A stretch of DNA of 64,000 nucleotides from Sphaerochaeta sp. Lineage in GTDB: Bacteria > Spirochaetota > Spirochaetia > Sphaerochaetales > Sphaerochaetaceae. Shown one piece after another: positions 57,149-64,000 of this stretch (position 1 is its first letter; each line of letters begins with the position of its first letter). Made by a program: the position numbers and the translations under genes. Location of the stretch: contig JAKVPA010000008.1 of assembly GCA_022482495.1 (NCBI GenBank), forward strand, positions 59,406-123,405, in the 5' to 3' direction. The notes beneath the pieces were generated by a model. The model did no database searches. It was given only the letters and a program-made list of their open reading frames with translations, and was not told the origin of the DNA.

Positions 57149-58354
57149 GCGTCAACCTTCATCACGTTCTTGCGGTATGCTTTCAACCCCGCATCCAGAC
57201 ATCTGAGGGAATGACGGAGCGCCTCCGGGTTGATCACATAGGCAAGGCGCACCTGCCTGCGACCGATCCCCTTGGTCACGTAGAAATCCTCGCACGGAGC
57301 AAGCATCACCGTCTCCCCATCCAACGAGAAATCCTTCAGCATGAAGATGGAGAACTTCTCCGCGTCGTCCACCGGAAGTTCGGCGACCAGGTAGAACGCG
57401 CCTTTGGGACACTGGCACTTGACGTTCTCGATCTTGTTCAACCCCTCTACCAGAATATCCCGGCGAAGCTGATATTCGGCACGTACCTCGGCGATGTAGG
57501 AATCATCCGTATCCAACGCGGCCAAGGCTGCGACCTGCTCGATATCCGGCGGGCAAAGCCGCGCCTGGGAAAGCTTCAACGCAGACTCCAGCACCTCACG
57601 GTTCTTGGAAACCAATGCTCCGATCCGGGAACCGCACATGCTGTAGCGCTTGGAGAAACTGTCGATGCAGATCACCCGGTCGGCATACTCCGGGAAGCTG
57701 AGGATCGAGGTGAACTGTTTGCCATCGTAGCAGAACTCCCGGTACACCTCATCGACGATCAGGAAGATGTCGTGTTCCTTGACCAGCTTGAGCAACGCCA
57801 GCAACTCATTCCTGGTATACACGTGCCCGGTGGGGTTGTTGGGGGAGCAGAGCAGAATCGCCCCTGTCTTGCGGGTGATCTTCTTGGCGAACTCGCTGAT
57901 CGGAGGCAGGGCGAACCCGTCCTCAAACTTGCTGGTCACCGGCACCAGGTTGACCATGGCGACCTTGGCGAACGAATCGACGTTGGTGTAGTACGGCTCA
58001 GGGGATGATCACCTCGTCGTACGGATCACACAGCGTCATGAAGGCGAACTGGATGGCTTCCGAACCACCGGTGGTGATCAAAATATCATCCGGCTCCACG
58101 GAAAGGCCGTATTTGGCGTAATACTTGGGAAGTCCCTCCCGCAACGCCTCCAACCCTTCACTGGCGCCATAGGCGATGGTCTGTTCGCTGTAGCCGTGGA
58201 TGGCGTCCAGCACCTGGGGCGGGGTCTTGATATCGGGCTGTCCGATATTCAAATGATAGACGTGCTTTCCCTCCAGCTCGGCCAGCCTGGCATATGGGGA
58301 CAACCTTCTGATGGGGGAACATTGGAAACCAGTAATACGACGAGACATTTGCAT
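57145..58354 (-). pseudogene. class I aminotransferase (AspC-like) interrupted by a one-base frameshift
   Basis: Two frames join into an intact PLP enzyme. The first part (58354 to 57998) has MSRRITGFQCSPIRRLSPYARLAE, NIGQPDI and TTGGSEAIQFAFM. The second (about 58000 to 57145) has CSPNNPTG, VDEVYREFCYDG, SFSKRYSMCGSRIG (PLP Lys) and the C-terminal domain RRQVRLAYVI. They meet at a G4 run (58001-58004): removing one base turns the stop into VIIPEPYYTNVD, the expected sequence. So either a true frameshift mutation or an assembly error. AGGAGT precedes ATG 58354. The last base pairs overlap the EamA gene. Confidence 0.85.
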
Positions 58355-58432
58355 AACGCTACACTCCTGAAATCCGCATAGGAAAAAGCATCATGGGCCG
58401 TACGTCAACGACGTGGTCCATGAAGTGGAATG

Positions 58433-58468
58433 ACCCGGATCATGCCGATCACTCAGCGTGATCCGGGT
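58433..58468. other. inverted repeat around the prs stop codon
   Basis: Perfect arms ACCCGGATCA (58433-58442) and TGATCCGGGT (58459-58468) with a 16-nt loop containing the prs stop. It could be a weak terminator or mRNA 3' stabiliser for prs; there is no U run. Confidence 0.5.
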
Positions 58469-59747
58469 TCGTAGCGCTCGCTGCCTCATCAGCGGCCGGG
58501 GCGGTTCCCTGTTGGCTGTTATCAATGAGAATCTGAATGAATTTACGGTTGTCCAGCAACGGACTGATCGACCGGCCATGGTGCAGACGGCTGATGATCC
58601 GGGCGAACAATTCGGTGATGTCCGCCTGCACGTACCACTCCTTGTCCAGGAGGTCGTGCCCATGGTAGACGGCGTTGGTCCCGATGATCCGGTAGAACAC
58701 CCCTTCCTTGTACGCCTGGTCGAACGTATCCACCGCGCCGGCGTTGAAGAACGGCAGGCTGATCATACAGATGATCTTCTTCGCCCCAAGGTTCTTCAGC
58801 TCGCGCATGGCCAGCAGCATCGTGCCACCGGTGGCGATCATGTCGTCGGCCATCAGCACCGTCTTGCCACGCACATCCCCCAGCAGGTTGATGCTCTTGA
58901 TGTTGCTCGTCTTTGCGCTGGTGGAGACGACGGAATAATCCCGCTCCTTGTACAGCATGGCCAATGGGCGATGCAACGCCTGGGCGTAGAACTTGTTGCG
59001 GGAAACGGCTCCGGTATCCGGAGAGACGACCACCAGGTCGGGGTCGTTGAAATCGATGATCTTGTGCAGGGCGATCAACGTCTGGTACGAACCGTGGAGG
59101 TTCTCCAGCTTCAGATGGGTGAAACTGTTCTCGATCTCCCTGCTGTGGATGTCCAGCGTGATGATCCGCTCCACACCGAGCATCTCGCACATATGGCCGA
59201 ACATGCTGGCCGTCAACGCCTCGCGTGACGCCTTCTTGTGCTGGCGGGCGTACGGATAGGTGGGAAGCACCAACGTGATGGAATCAGCGCCGGCCAACTG
59301 CACGGCATTGACCGTAGTGAACAGGAACATCAGATGATCGTTGACGGAGAGCTTGACCGGTTGGTCACACCCCGCCACCTGGATCGGTTCCTCGTTGGCC
59401 ATATCGTAGATGATGTAGACCCTCAGTCCTCTGACCGGATCCAGAATCTCCGCCTTCTCCTCCCCATTGGCGAACTTGGTGTACTTCACCTTGACGGTAA
59501 AATCGGGAACCTGGAATGTCGTCGGGCACTTGGATTTGGGGATGCTCTTGCTGTTCAGGTCATCCATCAGGGTGACCGTCTTGAGGATCTCCTCCTCCGT
59601 CATGCCATGGCGGCGCGCCAGCGCGGCGGAAAGCTTCTCATACCGCTCCAGATACAAGCGGCGCAGGTGCTTTACCACCTTTCCGGTGAAATACTCACTG
59701 CCGGGGCCGGCGATGACACCAAGTTTATGGGGCTTAATGATACTCAT
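58449..59747 (-). CDS. prs: ribose-phosphate pyrophosphokinase, long form
   Basis: A 432-residue PRPP synthase, over 100 residues longer than the E. coli enzyme. The ATP-binding region and catalytic stretch (PTYPYARQHKKAS) are present, as are the ribose-phosphate loop VLMADDMIATGGTM and DIHSRE. Extra residues sit in the N-terminal third (LYLERYEKLSAALARRHGMTEEEILK) and in a C-terminal tail. Long Prs proteins occur in spirochaetes. ATG 59747 has only a poor ribosome site; the promoter is about 50 nt upstream. Confidence 0.93.
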   Translation of the reverse strand: MSIIKPHKLGVIAGPGSEYFTGKVVKHLRRLYLERYEKLSAALARRHGMTEEEILKTVTLMDDLNSKSIPKSKCPTTFQVPDFTVKVKYTKFANGEEKAEILDPVRGLRVYIIYDMANEEPIQVAGCDQPVKLSVNDHLMFLFTTVNAVQLAGADSITLVLPTYPYARQHKKASREALTASMFGHMCEMLGVERIITLDIHSREIENSFTHLKLENLHGSYQTLIALHKIIDFNDPDLVVVSPDTGAVSRNKFYAQALHRPLAMLYKERDYSVVSTSAKTSNIKSINLLGDVRGKTVLMADDMIATGGTMLLAMRELKNLGAKKIICMISLPFFNAGAVDTFDQAYKEGVFYRIIGTNAVYHGHDLLDKEWYVQADITELFARIISRLHHGRSISPLLDNRKFIQILIDNSQQGTAPAADEAASATNPDHAE

Positions 59748-59805
59748 TTATCTTATTTCTCCGTAGAGGTTTACGTTCACTATAAGAACAAAGGCGCTAT
59801 CATCT

Positions 59806-59834
59806 AGCATACCCCACCTCCCAAAGAATGTCTA
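59806..59834 (-). promoter_or_regulatory. promoter of prs
   Basis: On the minus strand: TAGACA (59834-59829), 17 bp, TATGCT (59811-59806). The leader to ATG 59747 is about 50 nt. Confidence 0.5.
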
Positions 59835-59851
59835 GAGGAGTGAAGAAGAGG

Positions 59852-60757
59852 TCAGGCGAAAGGATCCGGCACCAGTGCCGTCTGGATATCCACATCACTT
59901 ACCCCAAGGTACAGCCGGATCCGGGAACCTGCGTTCTCCATCCCTCCGGGGAACAACACATCCGCAAGATCCGGACGCTTGGCAGGTCCAGGAAGCAACT
60001 CTCTCCGCTCGATGAGGATCCGAGGTTCGACGACCAAGGAAGCACTGCGGGGGTCCAACGTAAAAGCCATGGGATAGTAGTGCCGGGCTCCATCCGGAGA
60101 GAAGCACGCGATATGCCCCAGCACCCCGATCGTCCCATCTTTCAGCAACACCGCCTGGTTGACGCCACCCCACTCATCCGGATCAAACAGCCCAAGAAGC
60201 GGAGCCTGGGAAATCGTCTCAGGAACCGCATCCAACGAGGGAGCGACGGTGAACCCGATCTGCCCCCGGCCCCCCACCGCGCCTTGCGGACGGGAGAACA
60301 CCGCCACACGTCCCTCAGGCAACGGGCAAAGCCGGATATCCTTCATTCCTTTCGGACCGGAGAACCAGAGCTTCAACGTGGTGATCGTCCGACCAATCAA
60401 AAAGTCTGTCCGCCATCCCAGTACCGTTCCGGACGGAGAGAAGTCCACATGGACGCCACCGAACACCAGTTTTTCTCCGATCCGGCACCAGAACGGGTCC
60501 TGCAACCGGAAGGCAGGAAGATCATCCGCCACCTTCCAACTGCCATCCGTTTGCCTGGCAAGAAACCGAACGTGGGAATCTTCGCTCGAACGAGGCTCCA
60601 CGCGGACCGGCAACAGACATTTTCCCCCGATTAGCAACGGACGGGCGGGATTGTACGCATCCGCACCATCCAGCCCCTGCACGTGCATCCTCTGGATGGA
60701 GGAGATCTCCGAGGATGCACGGTGGGCGGAAAGCAACGAAGCGACGCGGTACGTCAC
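59852..60757 (-). CDS. DUF1861 beta-propeller protein, probable glycoside-active enzyme
   Basis: A 301-residue cytoplasmic protein matching DUF1861, which adopts a five-bladed propeller like GH43/GH130 enzymes. Conserved blocks are VQGLDGADAYNPARP, LPVRVEPRSSEDS, RLQDPF, MKDIRL, SRPQGAVGGRGQIGF, EWGGVNQAVL, GHIACF and KRPDLADVLFPGG. Its activity is not established to my knowledge. GTG 60757 overlaps the GH130 stop by 4 nt (GTGA), so it works with the phosphorylase in handling imported oligosaccharides. Confidence 0.82.
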   Translation of the reverse strand: MTYRVASLLSAHRASSEISSIQRMHVQGLDGADAYNPARPLLIGGKCLLPVRVEPRSSEDSHVRFLARQTDGSWKVADDLPAFRLQDPFWCRIGEKLVFGGVHVDFSPSGTVLGWRTDFLIGRTITTLKLWFSGPKGMKDIRLCPLPEGRVAVFSRPQGAVGGRGQIGFTVAPSLDAVPETISQAPLLGLFDPDEWGGVNQAVLLKDGTIGVLGHIACFSPDGARHYYPMAFTLDPRSASLVVEPRILIERRELLPGPAKRPDLADVLFPGGMENAGSRIRLYLGVSDVDIQTALVPDPFA

Positions 60758-61827
60758 AGCGCGCGCCTCCCATACACCAACGAATCCATGATATCGGAAA
60801 GCGACAGGCGGGCACCACAGACACAGCTGTCTGCTCCGCCGTAGTACGTCACCACCTCGTCACCTTCAATCCATGCCGCGCAGGGAAAAACGGTGTTGGA
60901 GAAGAATCCATTGCGCTCATAGGGTTCTTCCGGCTGGAAGATGGGTTGTGGAGTACGGGCCAACACGCTCCTCGGATCCTGTTTATCCAACAGCAACGCC
61001 CCAACCCGGTAGTGCTCCTTCTCATCCACCCCGTGGTACAGCACCAGCCAACCGGCATCCACCTCCATCGGGTGCGCCCCCGCCCCGATCTTCCGCATCT
61101 CCCACGGCTGTCCGGTACGGCATCCGGCAAGATGTTGGTGGCCACCCCAGTGGACCAGGTCGGAAGATGAGGCGATCCAGATGTCCGAAGCGCCCAAACC
61201 ATCCAGGATCGGGCGGTGAAGCATCCACCACGTTCCATCAATCTTCTTGGGGAAAATCACCGTATCCTTGTTTGCCGGCGGGAGGATCATCCCTTGGCGG
61301 TTCCAGGTGACCAAATCGTCACTCAATGCAAGCGACACCCCCACTCCGTTACGGCTCACCGACGAATAGGTCATGGCGTACTGCCCATCCTCAAGCCGTG
61401 TGATCCTGGGATCCTCGGCACCCCATTCCTCGCTTCGGGGATCCAACGGGAACAACGGCGTATCATCGCAGACGAAATGGACACCATCCGGCGCAAACGC
61501 CCTGCGCAAACTGGACATGCTGGAAAGGGCCGCCACCCGTCTTCCATCCCGTTCCACGATTGCCCGTGGATCGGTAAAATCATAGCGCGGGTCGCTCCGG
61601 TTGAACTCCATTGCGCCAATTGTACCACCCGTTTCGACATGGGGGATCCGGATGACACCATCCCCACGGTCAGAGCACATCTCGGCGACTCTGCAGACCA
61701 ACGTCACCCCTTCTTCCGTACGTACCCCACCGCAGTTGAACACCCCGACCACGGTAAAATCGGGGCGGGACGGCTTCACGTCGGCACAGACAAGCAAGGG
61801 ATTTTCCTTCATTCGCATCACACACAT
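60754..61827 (-). CDS. GH130 mannoside phosphorylase
   Basis: A 357-residue five-bladed-propeller phosphorylase. Family motifs: VFNCGGV, the general acid Asp in EWGAEDPRIT, KDTVIFPKKIDGTWWMLHRP (phosphate-binding basic residues), GAGAHPME and NGFFSNTVFPCAAW. GH130 enzymes split beta-mannosides with phosphate, releasing mannose 1-phosphate. ATG 61827 follows AGAGG. Linked to the ABC importer, whose cargo is therefore likely a beta-manno-oligosaccharide. The exact linkage preference cannot be told. Confidence 0.9.
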   Translation of the reverse strand: MCVMRMKENPLLVCADVKPSRPDFTVVGVFNCGGVRTEEGVTLVCRVAEMCSDRGDGVIRIPHVETGGTIGAMEFNRSDPRYDFTDPRAIVERDGRRVAALSSMSSLRRAFAPDGVHFVCDDTPLFPLDPRSEEWGAEDPRITRLEDGQYAMTYSSVSRNGVGVSLALSDDLVTWNRQGMILPPANKDTVIFPKKIDGTWWMLHRPILDGLGASDIWIASSSDLVHWGGHQHLAGCRTGQPWEMRKIGAGAHPMEVDAGWLVLYHGVDEKEHYRVGALLLDKQDPRSVLARTPQPIFQPEEPYERNGFFSNTVFPCAAWIEGDEVVTYYGGADSCVCGARLSLSDIMDSLVYGRRAL

Positions 61828-61840
61828 GGACAGACCTCTT

Positions 61841-62665
61841 TTATTTAAACTGCATGGCGATCCCCTCCTTGAAATTGCGGGAGAAGATCAGGAACAAGAC
61901 AACCACAGGAGTGGTCAGAATCACCGAAGCGGCATACATCGGCCCGGGCAGGTTGCCCATGGGCTTGAACTGGGTGGTCATCAACACGTTCAGCGTCTGC
62001 ATCTTCACATCCGGGGCCATCAGCATATCCCACATCAGTTCCGACCAACGCCCTAGGAATACGGAAAGGAAGACGATCACGGACAAGGAACGACAGACAG
62101 GAAACGCAATGGAAAAGGCGATGCGCAGTTCGCTCGCTCCATCAATCCTGGCCGACTCGAACATGTCGGAAGCAAGCGTACGGAAGTAATTGTAGTACAT
62201 CAGGACGGCCCACAGGGAAACGATGTACGGGATGATCATTCCGGCATATGTATTGACCAATGGTTTCAGCAACATGTACTGCGGAACCAACAGGATGATG
62301 GTCGGGAAGAACATCTGGAACAACAGGATCTCATACAACGCATGGGCAGCGGCAAAACGGATCTTCGTCATGGCGTAGGCGGTCAAAAGACCGGTCGCCA
62401 CGGAAAAACAGGTGGAGACGATGCTGACAAGCAAGGAGTTGGCCATGGCCCGCAACCACATCATCCGGTTCCCACTGCCACCGTTGGTCATCAGATAGCG
62501 ATAACTGTCCATGGTGAACCCGGAAGGCAATACGGATGCGTCGACCTGCTTCCAAGGAGTCAGCGACTGCATCACCATGTAGTAGTAGGGAAATAGCGCC
62601 ACAAACGCCAAGAGAAGCGCAATGACCAACGCCACCCATTTCGTTTTTGTTTTCTTTCGTGCCAT
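61841..62665 (-). CDS. carbohydrate ABC transporter permease, MalG type (second locus)
   Basis: A 274-residue membrane protein with six helices. The EAA loop is SDMFESARIDGASELRIAFSIAFP. A basic N terminus (MARKKTKTKW) precedes helix 1. It starts 2 nt after the MalF-type gene stop and is followed by GH130 after 13 bp. No ATPase gene is adjacent, as in the other sugar locus, so a shared ATPase is expected. Probably imports manno-oligosaccharides. Confidence 0.92.
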   Translation of the reverse strand: MARKKTKTKWVALVIALLLAFVALFPYYYMVMQSLTPWKQVDASVLPSGFTMDSYRYLMTNGGSGNRMMWLRAMANSLLVSIVSTCFSVATGLLTAYAMTKIRFAAAHALYEILLFQMFFPTIILLVPQYMLLKPLVNTYAGMIIPYIVSLWAVLMYYNYFRTLASDMFESARIDGASELRIAFSIAFPVCRSLSVIVFLSVFLGRWSELMWDMLMAPDVKMQTLNVLMTTQFKPMGNLPGPMYAASVILTTPVVVLFLIFSRNFKEGIAMQFK

Positions 62666-62667
62666 CT

Positions 62668-63549
62668 TTACCTCTCCACATCAACGAACCGGTTGGTCAC
62701 GCCAACCACAATCCGAAGCGTCACAAAAATACACAGTCCCAGAAGAATGGCGATCATCGCACCATAGCCAGAGCGGAAACCGACGAATGACGTGTTATAC
62801 AGGAGCAACTGCCAGGAGAGCGTCGCCTTCTGCGGTCCTCCCCCGGTGAGCAAATATGGTTCGCTGAAGATGCTGTACACCAGACCGGTCGCCAGCATGA
62901 TGACGCTCTGCATCGATGAAGCAATCATGGGAAGTGTCACCTTGAAAAACCGTTTCAATCCTGTGGCTCCATCAATCTCCGCAGCCTCTCCAATCTCAGG
63001 CGGGATCGACTCCAACGAGGAGAACAGGAACAACGCGTAATAGCCGGACACCTTCCAGACGATGATGAAAACGATCACCCAGAAGGCGGTATGAGGATTA
63101 GTGAACCATTGGACCGTCAGTCCGAACCGCGTACGGAGCCAGACGTTCAACGAAGAACTGTAACTCAGGAAATAGCGGACAAACACACTGGTGGCGACGC
63201 CACTGGTCAGATACGGGATGAAGAAAATCACGGAGAAGATCCCTTTTACCTGGGATGGGAGATGATGCAGCACCTCGGCGACCAGCATGCCGATGACACA
63301 AACCAACGGCACGATGGCCACCAGGTACTTCAATCCGTTGACAAACACCTTGTGCACATTCGCGTCACGCAGCGCCGTCTTGAGATTGGCAAGCCCCACC
63401 CAATTCCAGGAAAGGGACATCAGGTTCCAGTCAGTTCCCGCCAACCATACCGCCCAGACGAGCGGTATGGCAAACAGCACGAAGAGATTGAGAAGAAACG
63501 GAACGGAAAAGAGCCATCCCGTCCTGCTGGACTGTCTGTCTGTTTTCAT
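62668..63549 (-). CDS. carbohydrate ABC transporter permease, MalF type (second locus)
   Basis: A 293-residue membrane protein with six helices. EAA loop: PEIGEAAEIDGATGLKRFFKVTLP. ATG 63549 follows GGGAGG and lies 25 bp after the binding-protein stop. It forms the channel together with the MalG-type permease. Regulation is not visible because the operon promoter lies beyond the window. Confidence 0.92.
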   Translation of the reverse strand: MKTDRQSSRTGWLFSVPFLLNLFVLFAIPLVWAVWLAGTDWNLMSLSWNWVGLANLKTALRDANVHKVFVNGLKYLVAIVPLVCVIGMLVAEVLHHLPSQVKGIFSVIFFIPYLTSGVATSVFVRYFLSYSSSLNVWLRTRFGLTVQWFTNPHTAFWVIVFIIVWKVSGYYALFLFSSLESIPPEIGEAAEIDGATGLKRFFKVTLPMIASSMQSVIMLATGLVYSIFSEPYLLTGGGPQKATLSWQLLLYNTSFVGFRSGYGAMIAILLGLCIFVTLRIVVGVTNRFVDVER

Positions 63550-63574
63550 GCGGGAACCTCCCGGGACCAATCGA

Positions 63575-64000
63575 TCATTGCAGCGATCCCGCCGTTTTCA
63601 TCGCTTCCATCATACCCTGTACGTACGTTGTGGCATCCAGGGGAACAAGCGACGTGTTCTTGGTGGAATCGGAAACGTATTGGGAAAGGCCGCCTTCTCC
63701 CATTGCGGTGAGGATTTCGGAAATATGGGCATCCGCCATCGCCGGAATGGAGTTCTTCACCATCTCCGCCTCATCCTGCAACACCTGCTTCTGGCCGATG
63801 TACTGGGCAAGGACGGGATTGTCCATCGTGTCTCCGCGTACCGGGAGCATTCCGGTCGTCTTGTACCAGTCAAGGTCCGTCTGGGCGTTGTTCTCCTTGC
63901 CCCACACCCAAGAGATGAACGTGACCGCGGCGCGATGCTGCTCTTCCGTCACGTTGCCGCCTTTGTAGAACACCAACCCTTTGGAATCAGCGAACGTGTA
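63575..64000 (-). CDS. sugar ABC transporter substrate-binding protein, C-terminal part (5' end outside window)
   Basis: The open frame enters from beyond base 64000 and stops at 63575; about 141 residues are visible. WVWGKENNAQTDLDWYKTTGMLPVRGD is the typical C-terminal region of family-1 sugar-binding proteins, where helices close over the ligand. It precedes the two permeases, so it is the first visible gene of this importer. The signal peptide and first domain lie outside the window. Confidence 0.88.
   Translation of the reverse strand, partial: YTFADSKGLVFYKGGNVTEEQHRAAVTFISWVWGKENNAQTDLDWYKTTGMLPVRGDTMDNPVLAQYIGQKQVLQDEAEMVKNSIPAMADAHISEILTAMGEGGLSQYVSDSTKNTSLVPLDATTYVQGMMEAMKTAGSLQ

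Noticed and set aside
58433..58468. Intrinsic terminator for prs
   Set aside because: The 10-bp stem is perfect, but the 16-nt loop and missing U run make ordinary intrinsic termination doubtful; listed only as an inverted repeat.
1..64000. CRISPR arrays, insertion sequences, prophage genes, rRNA operons
   Set aside because: No regularly spaced repeats, transposase or integrase motifs, phage structural genes or rRNA-like stretches were seen.

Overview
The window reads as a compact, GC-rich (roughly 57-58 percent by eye) bacterial chromosome segment, most consistent with a spirochaete of the Sphaerochaeta/Treponema side of the phylum. The evidence for this is indirect. It includes a cdnL-ispD-ispF cluster, an hprK-ptsH-lexA-holA operon, lptC-lptA-lptB-rpoN, a long-form Prs of 432 residues, ThyX, sugar ABC transporters with exported binding proteins, and two-membrane (diderm) genes. 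No rRNA, CRISPR array, insertion sequence or prophage was seen. The only RNA gene found is a tRNA-Arg(CCG). No gene-free stretch reaches 300 bases.

Layout. 1-2426: the end of a MacA-like adaptor plus a MacB-type ABC ATPase and permease. 2427-9050: an SDR reductase, ftsH, then hslO-rlmKL-CpXC protein. 9051-13887: a Fic protein, a repeat-rich outer-membrane protein, a LOG-family enzyme, a YitT-family protein, a nucleotidyltransferase and a small Cys-rich protein. 13878-23364 (all minus): a xylo-oligosaccharide locus consisting of a LacI-fold sensor histidine kinase, a response regulator, a GH52 beta-xylosidase broken by one base, a three-part sugar ABC importer and GH43. 23523-25386: tRNA-Arg, a cytoplasmic pectinesterase and a PAP2 phosphatase. 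25337-28134: znuB, znuC, znuA and a Fur/Zur-type repressor with a clear operator. 28203-33843: a YmdB-like protein, an RseC-like protein, lptC-lptA-lptB-rpoN, an extradiol dioxygenase and hpf. 33927-41286: an oxidoreductase, a Cys-rich protein, hprK-ptsH-lexA-holA, uvrC, and a radical-SAM protein resembling spore photoproduct lyase. 41348-47754: an acyltransferase-fold protein, thyX, rsmE, malQ, cdnL-ispD-ispF and a flavoprotein. 47738-54195: a HAD phosphatase, an inositol-phosphatase-like protein, an unrecognised 888-residue protein, an MFS transporter and a radical-SAM DNA-repair protein. 54245-59747: a PfkB kinase, a class II aldolase, an EamA transporter, a frameshifted aminotransferase and prs. 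59852-64000: a second sugar locus with GH130 phosphorylase, a DUF1861 protein and an ABC importer.

Two window-wide patterns stand out. First, about fifteen genes have a TAnnnT -10 box ending 6-8 nt before the start codon, usually with a TTGnnn-like -35 at 16-18 bp, and no Shine-Dalgarno. This predicts widespread leaderless transcription. Second, every convergent protein-gene pair abuts or overlaps (53 bp overlap to 1 bp gap) with no hairpin terminator between them.

Two otherwise well-conserved genes (GH52 and the aminotransferase) each carry a single-base indel in a homopolymer run. These could be assembly errors, or recent decay or phase variation.
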